The notes below the pieces were generated by a model. The model did no database searches. It was not told where the DNA came from and saw only the letters and a list, made by a program, of their open reading frames with translations. Below, piece by piece: positions 8,081 to 16,672 of a stretch of 47,131 nt of DNA. Position numbers and translations under genes: made by a program. The DNA is from Eubacteriaceae bacterium (GTDB lineage Bacteria; Bacillota; Clostridia; Eubacteriales; Eubacteriaceae), in NCBI GenBank assembly GCA_030156895.1, contig JASGLP010000021.1, positions 1 through 47,131 of the forward strand. Direction: 5' to 3'. Positions within the stretch are counted from its first letter, which is position 1. Each line of letters opens with the position of its first letter.

Positions 8081-9217
8081 TTAGTACCTATATACCGCAG
8101 CAAGATCGCTTTGGGTTGGCATCTCTTCCTTTTCTAAAATCAACACCTCACCGCCCCGGCTCAGAACCACCTCAGCCATGTCATCGTAGACATCCCCGAC
8201 TCGGGGGTTCTCAATTTTGCCCTGGACGATAGTGCCCTGGTTGGGATCAAAAAGTCCCGGATGAACGGTGTTTTCCTCCAGGTATAGGGTGGCGACCCGA
8301 CCTTCGGCAATGGCTCTACCAATTTGGACCAAATCATCGGACCCCAAGTCCTTGGCGTGAGCTTCGGTAAAAATGTCCATTCGTTCTTTTAATTCCTTTT
8401 TAAACAGTTCCTTCATCACACTTTGGATTTTTTCTTGAAAACTCTTTTTATCCAGTGACACGCCATCAATTTTTATCCCGTGATCAATCAGATAATTATT
8501 CTTTGACAGCTTTCTGAATTCACCCTGATGTTCATCTAACCCCACCAGGATCAGTGGTATCTTATATGTATGGGAATACTGTTCTAGAATAAAGGCATCA
8601 ACATAACGGAAAAATTTTTCCTGATCAACCTTCCGCTCATCTTTGGCACCGCCATGGCCATGATACATCGCTTGGTCTCCACCAATACTGGCCACGGAAA
8701 GATGAGGAGCGGTTTTTTCTGTTCCCAAAACCCCTTCCATGGTTGAGTCTTGTTCTGCCACCGGTATTTCATGGATTCCATAGCGATCAGCTTCATAGAG
8801 GATAAAATTATCCCGATTGAGTCCTAACACGTGATAATGACCATAAGATTGAAAACTCCTTAAGATCGGTTTTATATAATAGCTGTCTGACACAATTGCC
8901 AGGCTTTTTGTTTTTACTGGCAGCTTATAGACAATGCATTCTTCTTCATCACCCAGAATTGCCAAACTTTCAGTGGCACCTTCCCAGAACAATGCATCCT
9001 CCTCCATTTCTTTAAACAGCAAAAACAACTCTTTAAATCCTTTGAATTCCTTGTCTTTTAACGAAGCCTGGACTTCTTTGACGAGATTTTTAAAACGGAT
9101 GGGATTTTCCAGACGATCCGGTTTCTTTATGTTTGTTTCCACATAGATGGAAATAACCGGCCTCTTTCCTTTTTCCATCATGGGATGGGGAAATTCTCTA
9201 ATGATTTGATAGTTCAT
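8081..9217 (-). CDS. eRF1-like (baeRF family) protein of unknown function
   Basis: A 378-residue soluble protein. Its overall pattern resembles the bacterial relatives of archaeal/eukaryotic release factor eRF1 (baeRF): an N-terminal domain opening with PVISIYVET, a central alpha/beta domain with YHVLGLNRDNFILYEAD, and a C-terminal part rich in acidic residues with VQIGRAIAEGRVATLYLEE. Their biochemical role is not settled; ribosome-linked quality control or toxin-like roles have been proposed. Start ATG 9217 has a strong AGGAGG site. It is a single-gene unit with its own terminator and no informative neighbours. I recognise the family only by overall pattern, so treat the name as provisional. 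Confidence 0.6.
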   Translation of the reverse strand: MNYQIIREFPHPMMEKGKRPVISIYVETNIKKPDRLENPIRFKNLVKEVQASLKDKEFKGFKELFLLFKEMEEDALFWEGATESLAILGDEEECIVYKLPVKTKSLAIVSDSYYIKPILRSFQSYGHYHVLGLNRDNFILYEADRYGIHEIPVAEQDSTMEGVLGTEKTAPHLSVASIGGDQAMYHGHGGAKDERKVDQEKFFRYVDAFILEQYSHTYKIPLILVGLDEHQGEFRKLSKNNYLIDHGIKIDGVSLDKKSFQEKIQSVMKELFKKELKERMDIFTEAHAKDLGSDDLVQIGRAIAEGRVATLYLEENTVHPGLFDPNQGTIVQGKIENPRVGDVYDDMAEVVLSRGGEVLILEKEEMPTQSDLAAVYRY

Positions 9218-9382
9218 CTACAAATCCTCCTCTCTGATTTATAAAGTATTTACCCGTTTTTTTTACTAAATCACACTTTTTTTCTTCGCTGCTAAATAAG
9301 CACGGCCCTTACAAGTGATAACATGTCTCTTAAACCTTCTTAATTTTAAAGACTGTTATCTTTTCTCGATTTATTAAACACA

Positions 9383-9418
9383 AAAAAAGAAGGCGCGTTT
9401 TCCTCACCTTCTTTTTTT
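9383..9418. terminator. Intrinsic terminator after the cheW-CZB gene
   Basis: AAAAAAAGAAGG pairs with CCTTCTTTTTTT around a 13-nt loop. The outer A and T tracts let it work on both strands. It lies about 65 bp downstream of the minus-strand cheW-like stop. Confidence 0.75.
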
Positions 9419-9484
9419 GTAATTATATTTTAGCACGTCTTTTTTTAAGCATTGACTCTAAGATAACGGTTTTTAGCTGAACTT

Positions 9485-10285
9485 TTATAAGTTCAGGAAA
9501 TATTGCTCATCTAAAATAAATACTGGCGAGCCGTCCTTGGAACGCTTCCCTAAAAATAAACTTTCGTGAGATTGATGGGTCACCGAATCCAAGGTGGTTT
9601 CCCGATCTTCTTCAATCGGTTCGATAGCAAATACCTCATCTACAGTCAGTCCGATTTCTTTGCTACCTGTGGAATCTTCAAGAACAATGACAACTTCCCG
9701 TTTGGTATCTGAATATTCCCTACATAACGAATTAAAAAGGTTAATCATTTTTTTTAATTCGCGGTTTTTGGCTTTGTTAATGGTTTCCGAAGCTTTGTCA
9801 TATTCGCCCTTATCAACAAGGTTTCGAACCTCAACCCCCACGGCATGTATTTGTTTATGTGGCGCGTCAAATTTTTTCAACAAATGATTTAAGGTCAGGT
9901 CATTCGTTTCGAAGTGATCATACCATTTGCCAAAGGCACAGGCATGCGGATCTGTGGTTAGCTTAAACTCACGCTTTTCCAAAACGGAGTTTTCCAGTTC
10001 ATTAAGCCAGTTGATATGATCTTCCTTTCGGGTTTTCATTAGCATTTTTAATTTTGCAATTTCCTCTTCTACTGTCGGCAGACCGTAAAATTTCCGGGTA
10101 TCAATAATTGGTACAATTCTCCCCCGTAAATTAACTGCTCCCTTCATGTAGTCGGACATACCTGGCATCCGAATTAAATTTTCGATAATAAAAATGGATT
10201 GAATGTACTGACTGGACACACCATAGACACTCTGTTCCAGATTAAAAAGCGCCCATGGGTATGTTGTTGTCTCTAATTCACTCAT
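9485..10285 (-). CDS. CheW-like coupling protein with an inserted CZB zinc-binding domain
   Basis: A 266-residue protein. Residues 8-70 are the first half of a CheW fold (MKGAVNLRGRIVPIIDTRKF) and residues 196-266 the second half (EVVIVLEDSTGSKEIGLTVD onward). Between them lies a helical chemoreceptor zinc-binding (CZB) domain, with H90 in helix 1, C116 in HACAFGKWYDHF and H143/H147 in APHKQIHAVG. CZB domains bind zinc through three His and one Cys and can sense hypochlorite or zinc. The protein should therefore couple receptors to CheA and carry its own redox or metal sensor. No cheA or receptor gene is nearby. A strong ribosome site precedes ATG 10285. Confidence 0.85.
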   Translation of the reverse strand: MSELETTTYPWALFNLEQSVYGVSSQYIQSIFIIENLIRMPGMSDYMKGAVNLRGRIVPIIDTRKFYGLPTVEEEIAKLKMLMKTRKEDHINWLNELENSVLEKREFKLTTDPHACAFGKWYDHFETNDLTLNHLLKKFDAPHKQIHAVGVEVRNLVDKGEYDKASETINKAKNRELKKMINLFNSLCREYSDTKREVVIVLEDSTGSKEIGLTVDEVFAIEPIEEDRETTLDSVTHQSHESLFLGKRSKDGSPVFILDEQYFLNL

Positions 10286-10345
10286 TGCAGGCCTCCCGAT
10301 TTATATTGTGTTGATTAAATGTTTATTACAAACTCGTTAAACTCT

Positions 10346-10374
10346 ATGTTAGTTAAACCTGCTTAAATAGTCAA
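10346..10374 (-). promoter_or_regulatory. Promoter of the cheW-CZB gene
   Basis: On the minus strand TTGACT (10374-10369) and TAACAT (10351-10346) are 17 nt apart, about 60 nt before the start codon. It looks like a housekeeping promoter, not a flagellar sigma-28 one. Confidence 0.5.
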
Positions 10375-10444
10375 GAAAAAAGATTGTTAATTTTAAGAAA
10401 AAAACACCGCTGTCGCTATTGCAAAATAATACCCTAACCCGACT

Positions 10445-10473
10445 TTGACAAACCCACCAAACAATGCTAAGAT
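10445..10473 (+). promoter_or_regulatory. Promoter of the aspA-hydF leader
   Basis: TTGACA (10445-10450), a 17-nt spacer and TAAGAT (10468-10473), with TG one base before the -10 (extended -10). Predicted transcription start is near 10480, leaving about 140 nt of leader before a terminator and about 200 nt before aspA. Confidence 0.65.
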
Positions 10474-10479
10474 TGCCTT

Positions 10480-10655
10480 ATTAAACTGAAAACGTTATAT
10501 TGTTGCTATTATCCTGACCGAAAAGATTTTTCTGACCGGAAAGGTGCGAAATTGGCAAGTTTATTTGATTTAATATTTTTTATATTTTATTTTAATAAAC
10601 ATCCTAATGCTATTACGCTCTCTTTCCGTCCTTTTTTCGGAAAGAGAGTTTTTTT
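10480..10655 (+). ncRNA. Candidate attenuator or riboswitch leader of aspA-hydF
   Basis: The region 10286-10685 has no gene. On the plus strand a promoter is followed by a leader that ends in an intrinsic terminator directly before aspA, with no upstream plus-strand gene to terminate. The leader contains a near repeat, CTGACCGAAAAG and CTGACCGGAAAG (10514-10543). CGGAAAG at 10537-10543 is an exact complement of CTTTCCG (10622-10628) in the 5' arm of the terminator, so an alternative antiterminator pairing is possible. I do not recognise a known aptamer class. Confidence 0.5.
10618..10655 (+). terminator. Intrinsic terminator upstream of aspA
   Basis: CTCTCTTTCCG (10618-10628) pairs with CGGAAAGAGAG (10638-10648), followed by seven T. 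It sits 30 bp before the aspA start codon, so it must be read through for aspA-hydF expression. Confidence 0.85.
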
Positions 10656-10685
10656 ATCTTTGATTTTGTTGAAATGAGGAAAAAA

Positions 10686-12080
10686 ATGCGAACAGAACAC
10701 GATTTATTGGGCCAACGGGACGTGCCCGTTGATGCTTACTACGGCATCCATACCGTTCGGGCCCGGGAAAATTTTTCTATCACCGGCATTCCCATTCATA
10801 AAGAGTTAGTGGAAGCCCTGGTGGTGATCAAGAAAGCGGCAGCCCTTACCAATATTAGCATTGGTGCCCTGGATGCAAAAAAGGGCGAAGCCATCACGGC
10901 AGCCTGTGACGAGATCCTAGCCGGCGCGCTGCGAAGCCAGTTTGTCGTGGATTGTATGCAGGGGGGCGCCGGCACCTCTGCCAATATGAATGTCAACGAG
11001 GTGATTGCCAACCGGGCCATTGAGCGCCTGGGCGGACAAAAAGGGGATTATCATTTGATTCATCCCCTGGATCATGTCAATCTTCACCAATCCACCAATG
11101 ATGTCTTTCCAACGGCGGTACGGATTGCCGCCATCCGACTGTTAAAGCCGGTGGCTGAATCCTTTGCCAACCTGCAATCAGCGCTCCAGGAAAAAGAAGA
11201 AGAATTCTCCCGGGTCATCAAAGCCGGACGGACTCAGCTTCAGGATGCGGTACCGGTAACCCTGGGCCAGGAGTTTGGCGCCTGGGCTCAGGCTATTTCC
11301 CGGGATCGCTGGCGACTTTACAAAGCCGAAGAACGACTCAGGCAGGTAAACATCGGTGGTACTGCCGTAGGCACCGGATTAAATGCGCCCCGTTCTTACA
11401 TCTTTACGATGATTGAAAAACTCCGGGATCTCACCGGCATCAGCCTGGCCCGGACCGATTACATGATGGATCCGACCCAGAACTGCGATGTCTTTGTGGA
11501 AGTTTCCGGCCTGTTAAAAACCGCCGCCGTCAACCTGTCCAAAATTGCCAATGATCTGCGACTGCTTTCCTCGGGCCCTTACACCGGCATTGGTGAAATC
11601 ACCTTACCCGCAGCGCAGGCCGGGTCTTCAATTATGCCGGGAAAGGTCAATCCGGTCATTCCTGAGGCTGTCAATCAGGTGGCCTTTCAGATTATCGCCA
11701 ATGACACCGCGATTACTCTGGCCGCCATGTCGGGGCAATTAGAACTCAATGCCTTCCTGCCAGTGATTGCCAAAAATCTGTTTGAAGAACTTAATCTGCT
11801 CGATCACACCCTGCCGATCTTTATTAAACGCTGCATTGAGGGAATCACCGCCAACACGCAAACCTGTCGGGAACATCTGGAAAACAGTACCGTGATGCTC
11901 ACTGCCCTCACGCCCATTCTCGGGTATGACAAGGGCACCGAAGCGGCCCTGATATTAAAAGAAACGGGACAATCCATTCGCGATATTATCCTTGAAAAAA
12001 ATTGGATGACCGCGGCTGAACTCGAGGCCCTTTTAAAACCGGAACGACTGACCTCACCCAGTACAGATAAAAAGCACTGA
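10686..12080 (+). CDS. aspA: Aspartate ammonia-lyase (aspartase)
   Basis: A 464-residue member of the aspartase/fumarase superfamily. The start MRTEHDLLGQRDVPVDAYYG is typical of AspA. The catalytic loop signature GSSIMPGKVNPVIPE lies near residue 315, and the other conserved regions are visible as GGAGTSANMNVNEV and HPLDHVNLHQSTNDVFPTAV. It interconverts aspartate with fumarate and ammonia. I prefer ATG 10686 (TGAGGA 6 nt upstream, and it matches the family N-terminus) over ATG 10674. It is 20 bp ahead of hydF on the same strand. Aspartase genes often travel with hydrogenase maturation genes in Firmicutes; local ammonia supply or amino-acid metabolism has been suggested as the reason. Confidence 0.95.
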   Translation: MRTEHDLLGQRDVPVDAYYGIHTVRARENFSITGIPIHKELVEALVVIKKAAALTNISIGALDAKKGEAITAACDEILAGALRSQFVVDCMQGGAGTSANMNVNEVIANRAIERLGGQKGDYHLIHPLDHVNLHQSTNDVFPTAVRIAAIRLLKPVAESFANLQSALQEKEEEFSRVIKAGRTQLQDAVPVTLGQEFGAWAQAISRDRWRLYKAEERLRQVNIGGTAVGTGLNAPRSYIFTMIEKLRDLTGISLARTDYMMDPTQNCDVFVEVSGLLKTAAVNLSKIANDLRLLSSGPYTGIGEITLPAAQAGSSIMPGKVNPVIPEAVNQVAFQIIANDTAITLAAMSGQLELNAFLPVIAKNLFEELNLLDHTLPIFIKRCIEGITANTQTCREHLENSTVMLTALTPILGYDKGTEAALILKETGQSIRDIILEKNWMTAAELEALLKPERLTSPSTDKKH

Positions 12081-12100
12081 TCGAAAGGAAATAAAAAGTT

Positions 12101-13351
12101 ATGAATGTGAATAGCATGAATGAAACCCCCATGTCCAGCCGGATGGCGATTGGTCTTTTTGGCAAACGAAATGCTGGAAAGTCTTCGCTGATCAATGCCC
12201 TCACCGACCAATCGGTGGCGGTTATTTCGGATGTGGCCGGAACCACCACTGACCCGGTTTACAAAACCATGGAACTGCTGCCGATTGGCCCGGTCGTCTT
12301 TATTGACACCGCCGGTCTGGACGACACCGGAGAACTGGGGATGTTGCGAATTGAAAAAACCTACGAGGTGCTCAGGAAATGTCATTTTGCCATTGTGGTC
12401 GCTGATATTGAAACCGGCATTACTGAATTTGAAGAAGAATTTATTGACCAGTTAATTAAGCGAAAAATCCCCAGCGTTTTTGTGCTTAATAAAGCCGATA
12501 AGGGTTGTCCTGCTCCTGAAGAAATTGAAGCTTTGAAAAAAACACTTAAAATCCCCTTATCCTTTACCAGTGTTTATAATGGTAGCGGGATTAAAGCCGT
12601 TAAGCAAATGATCATCGACCACGCCAACTATGAAGATGTCGAACCAGCGCTGGTTGGGGATCTGATCGAATCCGGTGATATGGTGGTACTGGTTACCCCG
12701 ATCGACAAATCCGCTCCCAAAGGCCGACTGATTCTGCCCCAGCAGCAAACCATCCGGGACATCCTTGAAAAAGATGCGGTGGCCATGATCACCAAGGAAC
12801 ACGAGCTAAAACACACCCTGGAAAACCTGGCTAAGCCTCCAGCTCTTGTCATCACTGATTCCCAGGCCTTTCTGAAGGTCTCGGCCGACACCCCAGCCGA
12901 TATACCGCTGACCTCCTTTTCGATCCTGTTTGCCCGCCAAAAAACGGATCTGGCCGAAATGGTTAAGGGGATCAAACGGATTGAACAATTAGCCCCCGGG
13001 GATAAGGTGCTGATCGTCGAAGGCTGTACCCATCACCGCCAGGCCGATGATATTGGCAAGGTCAAAATCCCTCGCTGGATCCGCCAGATTACCGGCTGTG
13101 ATATTGAATTTCACTGGGCTTCGGGCGCTCATTATCCCAAGGATATTGGCGAATATGCGGTTATTGTCCACTGCGGCGGCTGTATGCTCAACCGCCGGGA
13201 AATGCAGTACCGGGTTCACACCGCCAGAAATAAAGGGGTTCACATCACCAACTACGGGATGCTGATTGCCTATGTACAGGGCATCTTAAGCCGAGCTCTG
13301 GAGCCCTTCCCGGCCGCCAAACTGGCCTTGGAAGAAAATCAGTTAAACTGA
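12101..13351 (+). CDS. hydF: [FeFe]-hydrogenase H-cluster maturation GTPase HydF
   Basis: A 416-residue protein with an N-terminal GTPase domain: P-loop GKRNAGKS at 21-28, DTAGLDD near 69-75 and NKAD at 130-133. A dimerisation domain follows, then a C-terminal [4Fe-4S] domain with C309-x-H311 (EGCTHH) and H357-C358-x-x-C361 (HCGGC), the HydF cluster ligands. HydF is the scaffold on which the 2Fe subcluster is assembled with HydE and HydG before transfer to HydA. hydE, hydG and the hydrogenase are not in the window. It is co-oriented with aspA, and AAAGGA lies 11 nt before ATG 12101. A strong hairpin follows. Confidence 0.97.
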   Translation: MNVNSMNETPMSSRMAIGLFGKRNAGKSSLINALTDQSVAVISDVAGTTTDPVYKTMELLPIGPVVFIDTAGLDDTGELGMLRIEKTYEVLRKCHFAIVVADIETGITEFEEEFIDQLIKRKIPSVFVLNKADKGCPAPEEIEALKKTLKIPLSFTSVYNGSGIKAVKQMIIDHANYEDVEPALVGDLIESGDMVVLVTPIDKSAPKGRLILPQQQTIRDILEKDAVAMITKEHELKHTLENLAKPPALVITDSQAFLKVSADTPADIPLTSFSILFARQKTDLAEMVKGIKRIEQLAPGDKVLIVEGCTHHRQADDIGKVKIPRWIRQITGCDIEFHWASGAHYPKDIGEYAVIVHCGGCMLNRREMQYRVHTARNKGVHITNYGMLIAYVQGILSRALEPFPAAKLALEENQLN

Positions 13352-13357
13352 ATAAAC

Positions 13358-13387
13358 CGACATCCTGATGCCTTAATCAGGATGTCG
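13358..13387. terminator. Hairpin terminator between hydF and the convergent EAL gene
   Basis: CGACATCCTGAT pairs with ATCAGGATGTCG (12 bp, loop GCCTTA). It overlaps the last codons and stop of the minus-strand phosphodiesterase gene. T tracts on both sides are weak, so efficiency is uncertain. Confidence 0.6.
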
Positions 13388-16300
13388 ACCCATTTTGTCG
13401 CAGCACCGCTGCCATCTCATCTGCCGGCAATGGATGATAGTAATAGAAGCCCTGTATCGTGTCACACTGATTTTCTTTTAGAAAATTAACCTGTTCTTCG
13501 GTTTCAGCTCCTTCGGCAATTACATTTATTCCCAGATTTTTAGCCAGCTGGATAATTGTATTGACGATCGCCTGATCTTTTTCATTTCCGACGACGCCAT
13601 CAATAAACTGCTTATCAATTTTCAGCTGGTCAACGGGAAGTCCTTTTAATCGGCTCAAAGATGAGTATTCGGTGCCGAAATCATCAATGGAAAGATATAC
13701 CCCCAGCTTTTTTAGCTCGCTTAATATACAAATAACATAGCTAGATTTGTTGATGGCAATGTTTTCGGTCAGCTCCAATTCCAGATGCTTCGGTTTTAAA
13801 TCGGCTTTTTTTAGAATCTTTTTAATCATGCCAATCAGCATCGGATTTCCAAATTGGCTAGCTGAGATGTTAACAGCGATCCGTACCTGAGGCAGACCAC
13901 TGTCCTGCCAAGCTTTATTTTGACTGCATCCTGTTTTTAACACCCATTCGCCAATGGGATTAATTAGCCCCGTTTGTTCGGCCAGAGGAATGATCACCTT
14001 GGGTAGAATTATCCCCAATTCAGGATGATTCCATCTCAGCAATGCCTCGACGGCGACGATCTTTCCGGTTTGCAAACAAACCTGTGGTTGATAGTAAACC
14101 TGCAATTCCTTATTTTCCAAGGCATAATACAAATTGCTGGTGAGCTTATTTCTTAACTTCACTTCTTCTTTAATCAGTAATGAACATAATACATAATTGT
14201 TTTTTCCCTTTTCTTTCGCCTTATACATGGCAATATCGGCATTTTTTATCAATTCTTCCGTCGTTTCTCCATCCTTCGGATAAATCGCAACACCGGCATT
14301 AGCAGAGATATAGAATTCCTGGCCATTGACGATAAAGGCATGCTTAAATAAACCGGTCATCCGGCTGGTTACCTTTACGACCTCCTTTTCGCGGGAAATA
14401 TTACTTAGCATGATTAAAAATCCGTCTCCCTCAAAACGACAAACCGTATCGGTTTGCTTTATTGATCGGACCAACTTCTGACTAACCTGAACCAAAAGCT
14501 CACTGCTGCCCTCATGGCCCATGATATCATTGACGGTTTTAAAGCTATCAATATCCAAATAGATGATTCCGATCATTTTTTCTGTTTTTTGGGCTATTTC
14601 AATTTGCTCTGCAACACGTTCCCCAAAGAGTAACCGGTTAGGCCTTCCCGTTAGCTGATCATAGTAGGCGAGATAGGCAATCTCTTTTTCTGACTCAATC
14701 TTTAACATCGCGTCAGCTAAAAGATTGGCGATAATTTCCAGTAGATCCTTATGCTTGTCGCTAATCGTTTTCTCTTCTTTATCGATACTAAAGGCCAAAA
14801 ACCCCCGGACATCGCCCTTGTAGGCAATGGGGATGGCTATGGTCACATTGCTGCAATAGTGTAAATCCTGATCATCGTCATTTTTTTCTCCCGGCTTACT
14901 TTCTTTATCAAAACGATAAGCGACTTTATTGGCCAATATTTCACTAATCCAGTCCGGAGCATCCGCTACGGCCATATCCTGATGTTTTTTTTTGTGAGAC
15001 CCAAGCCCTTCTCTTCGCCACTCACTCTTGCAGTTGAACCTTTTTTTATCCTCACTAAAAAAGCATCGGCAGGCCCGATCTACGTCAAAAATATCGCCGC
15101 TTTTAGCCAACCATTTATCGGTTATCACATCAAAATTTTCTTTATTAACATTCAAAAAATCGGTGGATACCTGGGCGACCATTTTTTGAATCTTAATTTG
15201 TTCAGTATTCTCTTTCAAACGCTTAACGTATAAATCGTTGACAAAAAAGGCGACCCAAATCCCGATGCCAAACAGACCGATTCTAACGATATGATCCTTG
15301 CTATCAATATTCACAATCACCTGGGGATTGATGATAAATACCAGAATCTGAGTTAAAAATATTGATACGGTAATCCCGACGATGGCAATACGATTATTAA
15401 ATACAAGGGCAATCAAAATCAGGATAAAGGGAAATGCCCAGATCGTCATACTGGCTGAACTGATAAACCGGAGCGTGATCACCGGAATGACAGCTACCAG
15501 AATCGCCAGAATAATCTTATTCTGATACTTCTTCACTATCGCCATCCGTTGAATGATCTGAACGGCCAGTCCGATAATCAAAAGCAGGCTGCTGAATTGC
15601 AAAATTACCGTGAGATCGCCGCGTTTTTCCAAAAAATACTGAGAAATGATATTTAAAAAGCTGCCCGCAATAAAGGCCCCGGTCAGATAATCATAGATTT
15701 TTTTACGTGAAGCTGTATTTAAAATTATTTCGTCCTTGCTAAATGCCTTCATTTTCACCCATCCGTATTTTTTTATTGAATAAAAAATACCAGGCGTCAC
15801 GATGTACATGATATTTGGAATCAACTGAAAAACAGCGATGGTCAAAAATAGTTGACTAAACACCTCTAAAATAATGCCTATTCCAAGCGAAACGAAAAAA
15901 CACAGCAAGATAAATCGTCCCTGTTTTTTATTGTGCTGATTTTGGGTGTTTTTTGTCCAGTCAGCTAATAGCACCAGCCCCACCAGGATGCAGCCAAAGT
16001 AGTATAGGTTATAAAACTGATCCCAGATATTATTTCCCAAATGATTGATCCAGCCAAAGGACGTACTTACTAAGTTATACTGAATAATGGCTAAGTTCCG
16101 GGACAGCGCAAAAACGTAAATTATTACCGCCGCCGGTATATAGATCAGAAAATAAAGCCACCCCTGTTTTAACAACTTATTCCGGTGAGTCAGAATTAAC
16201 AAATAATGCAGGAGAATTCCCGGAAAGGTTCCCCAGCCCAATGCCGAAACCCGCCGCCAGAATAAACAGGTCTCATGATCCGGAGCCGAAACAGCCAGAG

Positions 16301-16460
16301 CAAAACCAATAGCCCAGACACTCATAAAAGTACACAATACAAAAAAAAGTCGATAACTTTTTTCTTTTGAATTATTCAAAACAACATAGCTGCCAAAAAA
16401 ACCATAGCTGCAACCAAGCATGAAAAATATAAACGAAATCAGTAATGGTAATGCTTCCAC
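13377..16460 (-). CDS. Membrane 7TM-GAF-GGDEF-EAL protein, probable c-di-GMP phosphodiesterase
   Basis: A 1027-residue protein starting at GTG 16460 behind AAGGAG. Residues 1-230 form a 7-helix module of the histidine-kinase N-terminal 7TM type, and residues about 255-415 are a second block of membrane helices. A GAF-like domain (about 425-595) leads to a GGDEF domain (about 600-760). Its active-site signature reads EGDGF instead of GGDEF, so cyclase activity is probably lost. The C-terminal EAL domain (about 775-1020) keeps VAVEALLRW, the loop DDFGTEYSSL, KIDKQFI and IAEGAETEEQ, so it should be an active c-di-GMP phosphodiesterase. The degenerate GGDEF may serve as a GTP-binding regulatory site. 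Single gene, convergent with hydF. Confidence 0.9.
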   Translation of the reverse strand: MEALPLLISFIFFMLGCSYGFFGSYVVLNNSKEKSYRLFFVLCTFMSVWAIGFALAVSAPDHETCLFWRRVSALGWGTFPGILLHYLLILTHRNKLLKQGWLYFLIYIPAAVIIYVFALSRNLAIIQYNLVSTSFGWINHLGNNIWDQFYNLYYFGCILVGLVLLADWTKNTQNQHNKKQGRFILLCFFVSLGIGIILEVFSQLFLTIAVFQLIPNIMYIVTPGIFYSIKKYGWVKMKAFSKDEIILNTASRKKIYDYLTGAFIAGSFLNIISQYFLEKRGDLTVILQFSSLLLIIGLAVQIIQRMAIVKKYQNKIILAILVAVIPVITLRFISSASMTIWAFPFILILIALVFNNRIAIVGITVSIFLTQILVFIINPQVIVNIDSKDHIVRIGLFGIGIWVAFFVNDLYVKRLKENTEQIKIQKMVAQVSTDFLNVNKENFDVITDKWLAKSGDIFDVDRACRCFFSEDKKRFNCKSEWRREGLGSHKKKHQDMAVADAPDWISEILANKVAYRFDKESKPGEKNDDDQDLHYCSNVTIAIPIAYKGDVRGFLAFSIDKEEKTISDKHKDLLEIIANLLADAMLKIESEKEIAYLAYYDQLTGRPNRLLFGERVAEQIEIAQKTEKMIGIIYLDIDSFKTVNDIMGHEGSSELLVQVSQKLVRSIKQTDTVCRFEGDGFLIMLSNISREKEVVKVTSRMTGLFKHAFIVNGQEFYISANAGVAIYPKDGETTEELIKNADIAMYKAKEKGKNNYVLCSLLIKEEVKLRNKLTSNLYYALENKELQVYYQPQVCLQTGKIVAVEALLRWNHPELGIILPKVIIPLAEQTGLINPIGEWVLKTGCSQNKAWQDSGLPQVRIAVNISASQFGNPMLIGMIKKILKKADLKPKHLELELTENIAINKSSYVICILSELKKLGVYLSIDDFGTEYSSLSRLKGLPVDQLKIDKQFIDGVVGNEKDQAIVNTIIQLAKNLGINVIAEGAETEEQVNFLKENQCDTIQGFYYYHPLPADEMAAVLRQNGSTS

Positions 16461-16672
16461 AATTGCTCCTTTCCTATGACAAGATTTTGATCACAAGAAT
16501 TAAGATGTCGCTGTATTTTTGATTCATACCCATAAATTTTCTAATCTTTCAAATATCTGCTCATCTGACTTGGTCTTAAATATTTAACATGTTCCAAACC
16601 TTCTTCGTGATTTTTTGGTGTACACTCAACTTGAAACTGCAAAACATAAAATAGATTTTATGGAGGTTTTTT

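Noticed and set aside
11804..12385. 193-codon open frame on the minus strand across aspA/hydF
   Set aside because: It is antisense to two clearly recognised genes, shows no domain and has no ribosome site; it reflects codon bias of the real genes.
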